Of a stretch of DNA of 54,584 nt, positions 16,121-24,238 are shown in pieces; within the stretch, counting starts at the first letter, position 1; each line of letters opens with the position of its first letter. The notes under the pieces are model-generated. The model was given only the letters and a program-made list of their open reading frames with translations. It was not told the DNA's origin and did no database searches. Source of the DNA: Halorubrum persicum (GTDB lineage: Archaea; Halobacteriota; Halobacteria; Halobacteriales; Haloferacaceae). The translations under genes and the position numbers were made by a program. The stretch covers positions 1 through 54,584 of the forward strand of contig NZ_NHOA01000036.1 of NCBI RefSeq assembly GCF_002727125.1, given 5' to 3'.

Positions 16121-17482
16121 ATGGACGTTCACGTAACCAGTTCGACCGTTCGGGGGACCACCCGTGCGCCGCCCTCGAAGAGCTACACGCACCGCGCGCT
16201 GCTGGCGGCGGGGTACAGCGACGGCGCGACCGTGCGCTCCCCGCTCGTCTCGGCCGACACGAAGGCGACCGCCCGAGCCGTGACCGCCTTCGGCGGCGGG
16301 GTCGAGCCGGAGTCGGCGACCGACATCGACGACGCCGACGCGCTCGTCGTCGACGGGTTCGGCGGTCGACCCGCCGTCCCGGGCGACGTGATCGACTGCG
16401 CGAACTCCGGGACGACGATGCGACTCGTCACCGCCGCGGCCGCGCTCGCGGACGGGACCACGGTGTTGACGGGCGACGGATCGCTTCGGTCGCGCCCGCA
16501 GGGGCCGCTCCTCGAGGCGCTCGGCGACCTCGGCGTGCGCGCGGAGTCGACCCGCGCGAACGGGCAGGCGCCCCTCGTCGTCTCCGGACCGCTCGCGGGC
16601 GGCGAGGTCGCGCTCCCCGGCGACGTCTCCTCGCAGTACGTCACCGCCCTGCTGATGGCCGGCGCGGTCACCGAGGCGGGCGTCGAGATCGATCTGACGA
16701 CACCCCTCAAATCCGCCCCGTACGTCGACATCACGCTCGAACTGCTCGATGACTTCGGCGTCGAGGCCACGCCGGTCGACGACGGCGGGTCGGCGCTCGA
16801 CGGCGCGGCCGGCGCCGCGGGCTTCGTCGTCGACGGCGGGCAGTCGTACGCGCCCGCGGACGGGAGCTACACCGTCCCCGGCGACTTCTCCTCGATCTCG
16901 TATCTGGTCGCCGCCGGCGCCGTCGCCGCCGAGCCCGGCGAGGCCGTCCGGATCGAGGGCGCCGTGCCGAGCGCGCAGGGCGACTCCGCGATCGTCGAGA
17001 TCGCCGAGCGCATGGGCGCGGACATCGAGTGGGACCGCGAGGCTGGCGTCATCGCCGTTCGACGCGCCGACCTCTCCGGCGTCGAGGTCGACGTGGGCGA
17101 CACGCCGGATCTGCTTCCCACCATCGCCGCGCTGGGCGCGGTCGCCGAGGGCGAAACCCGGATCACGAACTGCGAACACGTCCGGTACAAGGAGACCGAC
17201 CGCGTCGCCGCGATGGCCGAGGAGCTGGAGAAGCTGGGCGCCGAGACGACCGAGGAGCAAGACACGCTGACGGTCCACGGCTCCGAGAGCGACCTCCGGG
17301 GCGCGAGCGTCGACGGGCGCGCGGACCACCGGATCGTGATGTCGCTCGCGGTGGCCGCCTTGGTCGCCGAGGGCACCACGACGATCCGCGGCGGCGAGCA
17401 TGTCGACGTCTCCTTCCCGAACTTCTTCGACGCGATGGCCGACCTCGGCATGGCCGTCGAGCGCGACGGCGAGAGCGAGTAG
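16121..17482 (+). CDS. aroA: 3-phosphoshikimate 1-carboxyvinyltransferase (EPSP synthase)
   Basis: A 453-residue two-domain enzyme joining PEP and shikimate 3-phosphate, the sixth shikimate-pathway step. Visible signatures: [12 protein letters not shown] (substrate-binding, residues 17-28), [49 protein letters not shown], and KETDRVAAM near the C terminus. The length is normal. The ATG at 16121 (MDVHVTSS) is chosen because the conserved first strand begins there; upstream in-frame sequence is antisense to the MBF1 gene. No clear TATA box is seen. Its 3' end faces the presenilin-type gene 14 bases away. Confidence 0.95.
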   Translation: MDVHVTSSTVRGTTRAPPSKSYTHRALLAAGYSDGATVRSPLVSADTKATARAVTAFGGGVEPESATDIDDADALVVDGFGGRPAVPGDVIDCANSGTTMRLVTAAAALADGTTVLTGDGSLRSRPQGPLLEALGDLGVRAESTRANGQAPLVVSGPLAGGEVALPGDVSSQYVTALLMAGAVTEAGVEIDLTTPLKSAPYVDITLELLDDFGVEATPVDDGGSALDGAAGAAGFVVDGGQSYAPADGSYTVPGDFSSISYLVAAGAVAAEPGEAVRIEGAVPSAQGDSAIVEIAERMGADIEWDREAGVIAVRRADLSGVEVDVGDTPDLLPTIAALGAVAEGETRITNCEHVRYKETDRVAAMAEELEKLGAETTEEQDTLTVHGSESDLRGASVDGRADHRIVMSLAVAALVAEGTTTIRGGEHVDVSFPNFFDAMADLGMAVERDGESE

Positions 17483-17496
17483 CGCGCGCCTGCGAC

Positions 17497-18540
17497 CTAC
17501 AGGAACCCGGCGAGGCCGACCGCCTCGATCAGCGGCACGCCGGCGACGACGGACCCGATCAGGTAGCCGCCGATCGCCCCGCCGTTGAGCAGGGGGAGCC
17601 CGGCGTGCGGCCGTCCCTTGATCACCCAGCTCATCAGCACCAACAGCCCCGCGAGGCTCCCGACCATCGCGAGCAGCGCGGGGGCGTTGACCCCGATCAG
17701 GGGCACGGAGAGGGTCTCGGCCGGCGAGAACGTCGCCGCGCTCGCGACGAGCACCGTCGGGATCACGGCGTCGCCGAGGCCGATGAAGAACGCGTCGCGG
17801 TCCTCGATGTCGGTCGGCTCCGAGACGTCGGCGTCCGCGCCCTCGGCGTCGTCGGTGTCGGCATCAGTATCACCGTCAGCGTCGTCGGTGTCGGGATCGG
17901 GATCGCCGTCGGCGTCGTCGCCGTCGGCGGTCACGGAGTCGTCCTCGCCCTCCGGCTCCGACTCCTCCCCCAGAAGCGAGTACGAAAGCGACAGCGGGAT
18001 CACGAGCACCACCGGGATGTTCAGGTCCATCACGCCTTCCGCGAGCGACAGCATGTGCTCGGTGCCGTACACCGAGATCGCGTCGTAGATCGCCAGGAAC
18101 GCCAACAGCAGCAGCGCGGGCAACAGCCCGAACGAGATGCCGAACAACCCCGCCGCGCCCGCTCCCATCAACACGCCGGCGGCGTCGATCACGTACCACT
18201 CGGGGTACGCGAGCAGGGCGACGCCGACCGCGACCGCGGGCACGGCGGCCGCGAGGGGGGAGAGCACCGCCGAGAAGACGTACCACGAGAGCCACGCGGA
18301 GACGCCGACGATCAGCAGCCGGATCCCCTGATCGAGGTCGTAGCGGAACGCGGCGAGCATCACCCCGGTCATGGCGATGATCGCGGCGATGTACACGAGG
18401 CTGTTCGTCGGGTTCTCCGGGTTTTCGACCGCTTGGTAGCCGCTCTCGGCGAACTCCGGCACCAGCGCTAACGCGCCCAACTGGACGACGAGGAACAGGC
18501 CCACGACGAAGGCGACGCCGCGGTACTCGCGGGGGAACAT
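17497..18540 (-). CDS. Presenilin-family intramembrane aspartyl protease (PSH)
   Basis: A 347-residue polytopic membrane protein resembling archaeal presenilin/signal-peptide-peptidase homologues, which cut proteins inside the membrane. The two catalytic aspartates are in their motifs: the YD pair at 152-153 and G-L-G-D at 254-257. AGLPLLNGG (313-321) matches the PAL-type motif. Roughly nine hydrophobic helices can be counted. A striking feature is an acidic low-complexity loop (about 192-248) between the catalytic helices, made of DADGD-like repeats. The equivalent loop of other family members is the site of autoproteolysis or a flexible linker. A 624-base gene-free stretch lies upstream. 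Confidence 0.88.
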   Translation of the reverse strand: MFPREYRGVAFVVGLFLVVQLGALALVPEFAESGYQAVENPENPTNSLVYIAAIIAMTGVMLAAFRYDLDQGIRLLIVGVSAWLSWYVFSAVLSPLAAAVPAVAVGVALLAYPEWYVIDAAGVLMGAGAAGLFGISFGLLPALLLLAFLAIYDAISVYGTEHMLSLAEGVMDLNIPVVLVIPLSLSYSLLGEESEPEGEDDSVTADGDDADGDPDPDTDDADGDTDADTDDAEGADADVSEPTDIEDRDAFFIGLGDAVIPTVLVASAATFSPAETLSVPLIGVNAPALLAMVGSLAGLLVLMSWVIKGRPHAGLPLLNGGAIGGYLIGSVVAGVPLIEAVGLAGFL

Positions 18541-18765
18541 TCGACCGTCTGTTCGGGATCGGAGGGTTTCGTCCTTGCGTTTCGCTCCGGGTCGGACCCG
18601 TCCGGCCGCTACGGGAGGCCAGTGCGCGTAGAGAAACGGGATCGGGTACGGTGTGGGAGCGGGTGAACCCGAACCCGAAAGCCGACGGACGACGGACGGT
18701 GGAAGCGAGTCTTCGGCCGGCCCGCCCGGAAACGGGGTGGGGCCGACCAGATTCGTCCGCGGCGT

Positions 18766-18790
18766 TTACCTGCTGCCGCGAGCGAGGTAA
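18766..18790. repeat. Hairpin in the gene-free stretch
   Basis: Perfect 6-base arms (ttacct at 18766-18771, aggtaa at 18785-18790) enclose a further 3-bp stem (gct/agc) with one bulged G and a six-base loop. Its direction is not clear. Confidence 0.4.
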
Positions 18791-18910
18791 GTAGCTATCG
18801 CCCCAGTTATCGATGTTGATTCCGAGAGTCGCGCCGGCCCCCGCCGTCGGGAGTGACCGGCGGGCGAGACGTGGGGCCACGAAACGCGAGTCAACGACTG
18901 CGTGGCGTTC

Positions 18911-19122
18911 GAAAAACGGGAGCGGAGGCGAAGGCGGCGAGAGGCGAAGGTGAGGTGGCAAACGGTGAACCGCGGAGCGAACGGTTGAACGACGGGAGGC
19001 GGGCGGGCGGCGGCCGAACAGCGGACCCCCGGGCTGTTACCGGCGTCGCCGCCCGAGTGGTCGGGACGGGCGCGTGGTTTTGTCGCCGAACTCCAACGAG
19101 AAAAGCGTCGGACTTCGGCAAC
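18911..19122 (-). ncRNA. Candidate structured small RNA
   Basis: On the minus strand a TATA element (19150-19144) predicts a transcript start near 19120. At that point begins a 16-bp hairpin: 122-114 pairs with 82-90 and 112-106 with 92-98 (last digits of 19xxx), with one G/G mismatch and the loop CUUUUCU. Two of the pairs are G-U, which become A/C mismatches on the other strand, so the minus-strand RNA folds better. A second inverted repeat (19017-19022 with 19033-19038) and a third (18968-18972 with 18982-18986) follow. A U5 tract at 18916-18912 could end the RNA. It resembles no RNA family I know; it could instead be the 5' leader of the presenilin gene. Confidence 0.35.
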
Positions 19123-19143
19123 CGAGACTAATCGCTTCTCCCG

Positions 19144-19150
19144 TATAAAT
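19144..19150 (-). promoter_or_regulatory. TATA element before the candidate RNA
   Basis: Minus-strand atttata, centred 25 bases before the long hairpin at 19122. It lies just after the stop codon of the nitrilase gene, so it could also be part of a U-rich 3' end. Confidence 0.45.
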
Positions 19151-19164
19151 GAGACGGTCCGTGG

Positions 19165-19971
19165 TCACCGACGGTCGCGCAGTGCGGGGAACTCCTCGCG
19201 CACCGCGGCAACGCGGTCCGGGTCGACTTCGGCGGTCACGGTCGTCGGCTCCTCGCCCGCCGACGCCAGCGTCGTTCCCCACGGATCGTAGACGGTCGTC
19301 CGACCGCAGAGCGTGTCGCCGTCGAACGCGCCGCTCCCGTTGACCGCCGCGACGTAGGCCAGATTCTCGATCGCTCGCGCCCGGCCGAGCGTCCGCCAGT
19401 GCTCAACCCGCGGATACGGCCACGCGCTCGGCACCAGGACGCAGTCGACGCCCGCCTCGACCATCCGTCGGAACTGCTCGGGGAACCGGAGGTCGTAACA
19501 GGTGGTCACCCCGACGCGCACGCCCTCCAACTCGGTCACGGGTGCCCGCTCGCCGGGGACCATCCGCGAGGTCTCCTCGGACCCGTACCCGAAGAGGTGG
19601 CGCTTCCGGTAGACGAGCCGCCGCTCTCCGCTCCGATCGAACAGCACCGCCGCGTTCGCGAGCCCCTCGTCGGCCGGGACGTCGATCCCGTCGCTCGCGG
19701 ACGCGGCGAGGTCCTCGACGACGGTCCCCGCCAGCACGTTCACGTCGGCCTCGGCGGCGACCGCGGCGAACCGACCCAGCCGGTCGCCCGCGAGGCTCTC
19801 GGCCGCGCGGGCGTAGGAGTCGAACGCGAAGTACCCCACGTCGAACAGCTCCGGGAGCACGACCAGGTCGGCCCCGTCCGCCGCGGCCTCGCGGACCGCC
19901 TCGATCGCGGCCGCGACGTTGTCCTCGACGGCGCCGCCCTCGACGCCGAGCTGGACGCAGGCGAGTCTCAT
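19165..19971 (-). CDS. Nitrilase-family carbon-nitrogen hydrolase
   Basis: A 268-residue CN-hydrolase. The catalytic triad is visible: E41 in VVLPELFDVGYFAF, K123 in VYRKRHLFGYGSE and C158 in GVTTCYDLRFPEQFR. The words around Cys (CYDLRFPEQFR) and the tail (VYDPWGTTLASAGEEP) resemble omega-amidase/Nit2-like and N-carbamoylase-like members, so an amide is more likely than a nitrile as substrate. The exact substrate cannot be read. The ATG at 19971 overlaps the end of the SRPBCC gene by four bases (ATGA), so the two are probably one operon. Upstream in-frame extension to 20343 is antisense-type sequence. Confidence 0.88.
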   Translation of the reverse strand: MRLACVQLGVEGGAVEDNVAAAIEAVREAAADGADLVVLPELFDVGYFAFDSYARAAESLAGDRLGRFAAVAAEADVNVLAGTVVEDLAASASDGIDVPADEGLANAAVLFDRSGERRLVYRKRHLFGYGSEETSRMVPGERAPVTELEGVRVGVTTCYDLRFPEQFRRMVEAGVDCVLVPSAWPYPRVEHWRTLGRARAIENLAYVAAVNGSGAFDGDTLCGRTTVYDPWGTTLASAGEEPTTVTAEVDPDRVAAVREEFPALRDRR

Positions 19972-20396
19972 GCCGTCGTTCCGAGCGACGCCCGCAGGGC
20001 GTCTTCCAAGTTGTCGAGCTCCTCGTCGAAGTTGCGCTCGAAGAAGGACTCGACGCCCGGCAGCCGGCCGTCGACCACGAACTCGTTGGCCAGCCGGCAG
20101 CCGCCGTCGGTCTCGGTGATCGTGTGCTCGCCGGTGACGCGGAACCCCCGCGACTTGCCGACGAACTTCACCCGCGTCGGCGGGTCGCGCTCGACCTCCT
20201 CCGTCTCGACGGAGATGGTCGACCGGATCATCGGGATCGGGAGCGCGACGTGCCACGTCGCTCGCCCGTCGCCGTGTACCTCGAAGGTGTCGACGACGCT
20301 TATCGCCCCTGCGCGCTGCTCGGCATCCGAGATGAACGCCCACACGTCCTCGGCGGGGGCGTCGAACTCGAACGTCCGGGAAACTCGGACGGTCAT
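19968..20396 (-). CDS. SRPBCC (START-like) domain protein
   Basis: A 142-residue protein with the START-like/polyketide cyclase fold: a beta strand MTVRVSRTFEFDAPAEDVWAF, a middle section EVERDPPTRVKFVGKSRGFRVTGEHTI and a long C-terminal helix FFERNFDEELDNLEDALRAS. This fold has a hydrophobic cavity for a small ligand. The family gives no specific role. It is the first gene of a pair with the nitrilase. A TATA box 25-33 bases upstream fixes the ATG at 20396. Confidence 0.8.
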   Translation of the reverse strand: MTVRVSRTFEFDAPAEDVWAFISDAEQRAGAISVVDTFEVHGDGRATWHVALPIPMIRSTISVETEEVERDPPTRVKFVGKSRGFRVTGEHTITETDGGCRLANEFVVDGRLPGVESFFERNFDEELDNLEDALRASLGTTA

Positions 20397-20420
20397 ACGC
20401 TTCCGTTTGGGACTACGGGA

Positions 20421-20429
20421 GTTAAAAGC
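20421..20429 (-). promoter_or_regulatory. TATA box of the SRPBCC-nitrilase operon
   Basis: Minus-strand gcttttaac 25-33 bases before the ATG at 20396. Confidence 0.6.
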
Positions 20430-20500
20430 ACGCGAGTCGGCACCGCGGTCGCAACCGCGCGGGGCGAGTGGGGGCGAACGCAGGCGAACGGGTCGCCGTC

Positions 20501-20728
20501 TCAGCCCTGCGGCGTCACGCGCCACGTCGTCGACCGCGCGCGACCCCACTTTTCGATGTCCACGTCGTCGGACTTCTCGGCGAGCCGGGGGAGTCGCGAG
20601 CCGACCTGCTTGGCGGTGAGGCCGATAGCGTCGGCGATCGTCTTCGAGCGGACGTACCGCTCGCCACGGGTGACGCTGTCCGTGAGGTACGCGAGGATGC
20701 GCTGCTCCTCCTCGGTGTACTCGCTCAT
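20501..20728 (-). CDS. Small winged-helix DNA-binding protein
   Basis: A 75-residue single-domain protein. The pattern EEQRILAYLTDSVTRGERYVRSKTIADAIGLTAKQVGSRLPRLAEK is a winged helix: a first helix, a recognition helix after IGLTAKQV, then a wing (VDIEKWGRARSTTWRVTP). It looks like a haloarchaeal-specific small regulator that may act as a dimer. Target genes are unknown; nearby genes do not reveal a theme. A good TATA box precedes the ATG at 20728. Confidence 0.8.
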   Translation of the reverse strand: MSEYTEEEQRILAYLTDSVTRGERYVRSKTIADAIGLTAKQVGSRLPRLAEKSDDVDIEKWGRARSTTWRVTPQG

Positions 20729-20750
20729 GTCTGTAGGTAGGCGTCAAACG

Positions 20751-20757
20751 TTATTAA
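20751..20757 (-). promoter_or_regulatory. TATA box of the winged-helix gene
   Basis: Minus-strand ttaataa 23-29 bases before the ATG at 20728. The surrounding aacgttattaacgg is nearly palindromic and could also be a self-binding site. Confidence 0.6.
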
Positions 20758-20779
20758 CGGTTTCTCGTCGGGACCGCGC

Positions 20780-20962
20780 TCAGTCGAAAATCTGGACGGC
20801 GACGACCGAGCAGAGGGCGAAGACGAACGCCGCCCCGAACCCCCACGCCTTCCCGAGCTGCGACGGGTGGCCGAACATCACGATGGCGCCGACGACCGCG
20901 ATTGCGCCCAACGCGAGCGCCACGCCGATCTCCTTGTCAGACTCGATGGATGCCTCGCTCAT
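20780..20962 (-). CDS. Small two-helix membrane protein
   Basis: A 60-residue protein with an acidic N terminus (MSEASIESDKEIG) and two hydrophobic helices at about 13-30 and 40-58, joined by the loop GHPSQLGKAW. Short conserved proteins like this are common in haloarchaea and have no assigned role. A weak TATA-like element (20983-20992) lies before the ATG at 20962. It lies between the winged-helix gene and the PhoU-type gene on the same strand. Confidence 0.7.
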   Translation of the reverse strand: MSEASIESDKEIGVALALGAIAVVGAIVMFGHPSQLGKAWGFGAAFVFALCSVVAVQIFD

Positions 20963-21069
20963 ACTCGTCGCTTTGCGGGCGACTACTTAGTTCATGCGAA
21001 CGCGGGGAGTTAGAGCCGAAGCGGAGGGCGCGGCCCGGTCCCTGATCGGCTGTTCTCGACGCGCTCCGA

Positions 21070-22101
21070 CTAGATGATCTCGACGTGCTCCGACTCCTCG
21101 TTGAGCGCGAGGTTGGCGGCGATCTCGGCGTTCCGCATCGCGTACTCCGCGGTGTGCTGCAGGCTGACGAGCACCTCGCGGGTCATCAACAGCGTGTCGT
21201 TGTCGAGGTCGCTCGGGAGCTCGCCGAGGATCTCCTGTTCGCGGTCTTCGAGCCGGACGAACAGCTCCCGGCACTCGACCGTGAGATCGTAGTCCCGCTC
21301 GACGACCGCCCGCACCGCCAGCGCGGTCAGGTCGTCCACCTGATCGGTGAACTCTCGGATCTGCCGCATCGTCGCGCTGTCGACGTCGAGCGTGTGGCCC
21401 TCGGCCTCCATCACGATGTCGGCGATGTCCTCCGCGTTGTCGGCGGTGAGTTCGAGGTTCTTCGCCACCGACCGGTAGCCGATGAGCGGGAACCCCTCCT
21501 CTAACCCGACCGCGCGGGCGAGGTTCGGGTTCTGGTACGCCGTGAAGATGAGCCGGAGCAGGAGCACGAAGATCTTGTTCGCCTGCCGCTCGCGGTTGAG
21601 CGCGCGCTGAGCCAGGTCGGGATTGCCGTGCGCGAGCGCCTTCACGGCCTCGCCGCGCATCGTGGACCCCGTGTTCTCCAGTCGCTCGAGCAGGTTGTCG
21701 AGGGTGAAGTCCTCGGGGTCGACGGAACACCGGATCGAGATGTCCGCGGGCGTCTCCTCGATGACGCCGAGTCCCATCAGCTGCGTTTCCGCCTTGTAGA
21801 CGGCGTTGATGTGCTCGCTGTCGAGCGTCCCCTCGCTACGGACGTGGATCACGCGCCGCCCCAGAACGTACTGCGCGACGATGGCGCGTTCGAGCGAGCG
21901 CGCGTCCAGCGCGTCCGCGTTGATAACGGCCTCTGACTCCTCCGTGCTCACGGACTCCGGAAGGACCGTGAGCGTGCCCTTGCCGCCCATCCGCAGCGAG
22001 ACCTCGTCGCCCTTGTTGACACCGTGTTCCTTCGCCCACTCAGCCGGGAGAGTCATCGCCAGCGTCGACGGTCCCAACCGCTGGACTTTCCGCGTTTCCA
22101 T
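21070..22101 (-). CDS. AbrB/SpoVT-like plus PhoU domain regulator
   Basis: A 343-residue haloarchaeal fusion. The first ~45 residues form an AbrB/SpoVT-like DNA-binding domain (METRKVQRLGPSTLAMTLPAEWAKEHGVNKGDEV). Two helical PhoU repeats follow (about 115-230 and 235-330), with words such as MRGEAVKALAHGNPDLA and DIADIVMEAEGHTLDVD. PhoU proteins usually link phosphate transport to signalling, but no pst transporter or phoB-like gene is in the window. It may instead be a phosphate-responsive transcription regulator. The start is ATG 22101, supported by a TATA box; an in-frame codon at 22125 adds eight unconserved residues. Confidence 0.88.
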   Translation of the reverse strand: METRKVQRLGPSTLAMTLPAEWAKEHGVNKGDEVSLRMGGKGTLTVLPESVSTEESEAVINADALDARSLERAIVAQYVLGRRVIHVRSEGTLDSEHINAVYKAETQLMGLGVIEETPADISIRCSVDPEDFTLDNLLERLENTGSTMRGEAVKALAHGNPDLAQRALNRERQANKIFVLLLRLIFTAYQNPNLARAVGLEEGFPLIGYRSVAKNLELTADNAEDIADIVMEAEGHTLDVDSATMRQIREFTDQVDDLTALAVRAVVERDYDLTVECRELFVRLEDREQEILGELPSDLDNDTLLMTREVLVSLQHTAEYAMRNAEIAANLALNEESEHVEII

Positions 22102-22124
22102 ACGGGTTGATACCGCCGGATACA

Positions 22125-22132
22125 CCTTAACC
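22125..22132 (-). promoter_or_regulatory. TATA-like box of the PhoU-type gene
   Basis: Minus-strand ggttaagg 24-31 bases before the ATG at 22101. The following 60 bases (22133-22195) are unusually A/T-rich for this region and may hold the shared divergent control region with the CheY-like gene. Confidence 0.5.
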
Positions 22133-22261
22133 TTGTTCCTATGTCCATTATACGCTTTGTCGAATATACAAGGGATATTCTCGATTTGCCGGCGAAAGGG
22201 AGTGAGGTGCTCACCGGCTGCGCGAAGGGCGAGTGTTCACCGACTACGAGGCGATCCGCGC

Positions 22262-22268
22262 GTTTATG
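22262..22268 (+). promoter_or_regulatory. TATA box of the CheY-like gene
   Basis: gtttatg 25-31 bases before the ATG at 22293. It decides for that start over an in-frame ATG at 22233. Confidence 0.55.
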
Positions 22269-22292
22269 CCGTTCTGCCGCCGACGGTGGGGC

Positions 22293-22652
22293 ATGACCGA
22301 GCGGGTACTCGTCGTCGACGACTCCTCGTTCCAGCGGACCGTCGTTCGGGACGCGCTGGAGGGCCCCTTCGAGGTGGTCGGCGAGGCCGAGAACGGTGCG
22401 GAGGCGGTGGAGCTGTTCGAAGCGTACGAACCGGACGCGGTGTCGATGGACGTCGTGATGCCCGAGATGACCGGGATCGAGGCGACCGCCGCGATCAAAG
22501 AACGCTGGCCGGACGCGGTGATCGTGATGTGCACGAGCGTCGACCAGCAGGAGAAGATGATGGAGGCGGTGAAAGCCGGCGCCGACGGCTACGTGACGAA
22601 ACCGGTCGACGCCGACAAGCTGGTTCCCGAGATGCAGAGCCACTTCGCGTGA
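22293..22652 (+). CDS. CheY-like single-domain response regulator
   Basis: A 120-residue receiver domain. The acidic pair D9-D10, the phosphoacceptor D53 (AVSMDVVMPEMTG), T81 and the conserved K103 (YVTKPVD) are all present, so it should be phosphorylatable. MCTSVDQQEKMMEAVKAGA resembles CheY from archaeal chemotaxis systems, which signals the archaellum switch. No other che or arl gene is in the window, so it could equally be a stand-alone regulator. I therefore give no gene symbol. Confidence 0.85.
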   Translation: MTERVLVVDDSSFQRTVVRDALEGPFEVVGEAENGAEAVELFEAYEPDAVSMDVVMPEMTGIEATAAIKERWPDAVIVMCTSVDQQEKMMEAVKAGADGYVTKPVDADKLVPEMQSHFA

Positions 22653-22704
22653 AACCTCGCGGTCGGCGCCGCTCTCGAGTCGGATCGAACGACCGCAGGT
22701 CTCC

Positions 22705-23085
22705 TTAGGCCGGATCGAACGACCGCAGGATCGACGCGAGCGCGCTCGCGAGCTCCTCGAAGCGGTCGATGTCCATCGAATCGGTCGTCACCCACACCCC
22801 GTGGCCGTTGTTGATAACGCGGGTGAGGTAGCCGTTCTCGAAGACGCGAACCGTGAACCGGTAGTCGCCGAGCTGGGTGTCGGCGTACAGCGACTGCGCG
22901 TGGAACCCGTGTCGCTCGCTCTCCGCGAAGCCGACGAGGTCGGCGGTCCGGCTCAGATCGCTGCGGAGGTAGAGCTGTTCGACGTCGCCCTCGGTGAAGT
23001 ACGTGAGGCTCCGCAGCTCGTCTCCGATGGCGGTCCGCGCGGCGCTGAGCAGCTCCTCGACGCTCTCGTCCGGTGGGTGTGGCAT
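22705..23085 (-). CDS. Conserved haloarchaeal protein of unknown function
   Basis: A 126-residue acidic protein with no motif I can name. It has an N-terminal helix (ESVEELLSAARTAIGDEL), a beta-rich middle (LRSLTYFTEGDVEQLYLRSDL, GDYRFTVRVFENGYLTRVI) and a final helix FEELASALASILRSF. The pattern suggests a small alpha/beta sensor or ligand-binding fold. It resembles proteins often seen in haloarchaea near signalling genes; here it lies between the CheY-like gene and aglJ. ATG 23085 is chosen because conserved-looking sequence starts right after it; ATG 23112 would add nine residues. Neither has a good TATA box. Confidence 0.65.
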   Translation of the reverse strand: MPHPPDESVEELLSAARTAIGDELRSLTYFTEGDVEQLYLRSDLSRTADLVGFAESERHGFHAQSLYADTQLGDYRFTVRVFENGYLTRVINNGHGVWVTTDSMDIDRFEELASALASILRSFDPA

Positions 23086-23155
23086 GCTACCACGATCGAT
23101 CGTCTGGTACATGAGCGTATGGGTGTCCGCAGCGGATCCGACGCGGAGGGACAGA

Positions 23156-23162
23156 GTTTAGC
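23156..23162 (+). promoter_or_regulatory. TATA box of aglJ
   Basis: gtttagc 25-31 bases before the ATG at 23187. Confidence 0.5.
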
Positions 23163-23186
23163 GACTCCCCTGATATCACCCCCGTA

Positions 23187-24119
23187 ATGAGTGAGTACGA
23201 CGACGTCTGCGTCTTGCTGCCGACGATGGACGAAGTCGAGACGGTCGCGCGCGTCGTCGAGGCGTTCCGCGACGCCGGGCTCGACGAGGTTCTCGTCATC
23301 GACGGCGGATCGGCGGACGGCACGCAGGAGGCGGCCCGAGAGGCGGGCGCGCGCGTCGTCGAGCAGTCCGGGCGAGGAAAGGGACAGGCGGTCAGAGAGG
23401 CGGTCCGAGACCACATCGAGGCGCGGTACGTCGTGATGGCCGACGCGGACGCGACGTACGACGCGGGCGACGCCGAGGCGATGCTCGATCCCCTGCTGTC
23501 GGGCGAGGCGGACCACGTCATCGGAAACCGCTTCGCCGACATGCGACCGGGCGCGATGACGCGGCTGAACCGGATCGGGAACCGGATCATCAACGCCTCG
23601 TTCCGCGTCATCCACGGCGAGTCCTACCGAGACATCCTCTCCGGGTACCGCGCGTTCACCCGGGAGTCGTTCCGCAGACTCCACCTCACCGCCGACGGGT
23701 TCGGGATCGAGACCGAGATGGCGGTCGAGTGCGTGAAGGACCAACAGTCGGTCGCGGTCGTCCCGATCACCTACCGCGAGCGCCCCGGCGGCTCTGCGAC
23801 CAATCTGCACCCCGTCCGCGACGGCGGCGTGATCTTCCTCGAACTGTACCGGAAGGCGAAGACGAACAACCCCCTGTTCTACTTCGGGAGCCTCGGCGCG
23901 GTGTTGACGGGCGCCGGGGCGCTCATGACCGGATACGTGCTCTACGACTGGGTCGTCAACCGGATCACCCACGAGATAATCTCGATCGGCGCCGTCGGCG
24001 CCGCAGTCTTGGGGATCCAGCTTCTGATCTTCGGATTCCTCGCCGACATGATCCTCTCGCTCCACCGCGAGCAGGTGGCTCGCTACGAGCGCGCGGTCGA
24101 CGACGGATCGGAGCGGTAA
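23187..24119 (+). CDS. aglJ: S-layer N-glycosyltransferase AglJ-like (GT2)
   Basis: A 310-residue family 2 glycosyltransferase with two C-terminal membrane helices (about 225-250 and 262-285). The catalytic domain shows VLLPTMDE, VIDGGSADGT, the metal-binding ADADATYDAGDAE and DILSGYRAFTRESF. In Haloferax volcanii AglJ adds the first sugar to dolichol phosphate for N-glycosylation of the S-layer. The combination with IETEMAVECVKD and the tail helices fits AglJ well. A related dolichyl-phosphate glucose or mannose synthase is the main alternative. It is not next to other agl genes here. Confidence 0.82.
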   Translation: MSEYDDVCVLLPTMDEVETVARVVEAFRDAGLDEVLVIDGGSADGTQEAAREAGARVVEQSGRGKGQAVREAVRDHIEARYVVMADADATYDAGDAEAMLDPLLSGEADHVIGNRFADMRPGAMTRLNRIGNRIINASFRVIHGESYRDILSGYRAFTRESFRRLHLTADGFGIETEMAVECVKDQQSVAVVPITYRERPGGSATNLHPVRDGGVIFLELYRKAKTNNPLFYFGSLGAVLTGAGALMTGYVLYDWVVNRITHEIISIGAVGAAVLGIQLLIFGFLADMILSLHREQVARYERAVDDGSER

Positions 24120-24208
24120 GCGTCGATCGCCGCTCCCGCACCGCTCCTCCTCGCCTCGTCCGTCTCCGGCCGCGTTCCCTCCGTCGCGCTCCCGAACGAG
24201 CCCCCATA

Positions 24209-24216
24209 GTTTATGT
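24209..24216 (+). promoter_or_regulatory. TATA box of the AI-2E-type transporter gene
   Basis: gtttatgt 23-30 bases before the ATG at 24239. Confidence 0.55.
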
Positions 24217-24238
24217 TCGACCACAGAGAGGAACCGCC

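Larger units (their letters stand above)
18541..19164. other. 624-base gene-free stretch with hairpins
   Basis: No credible protein reading frame on either strand. Content that can be seen: an A/T-rich TATA element at 19144-19150, a long hairpin at 19082-19122, smaller inverted repeats at 19017-19038 and 18968-18986, a T5 run on the minus strand at 18912-18916, and a hairpin at 18766-18790. Together these suggest a structured RNA or a long leader for the presenilin-type gene. The rest, 18541-18765, shows nothing I can identify. Confidence 0.5.

Noticed and set aside
18541..19164. RNase P RNA, 7S RNA or a tRNA in the gene-free stretch
   Set aside because: None of the conserved words (for example the RNase P gaggaaagtcc-type core, an SRP domain loop, or a tRNA T-loop in a cloverleaf) could be found on either strand.
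24120..24238. Small gene between aglJ and the transporter
   Set aside because: No frame with a start, composition or motif resembling a protein; it holds only the transporter promoter.
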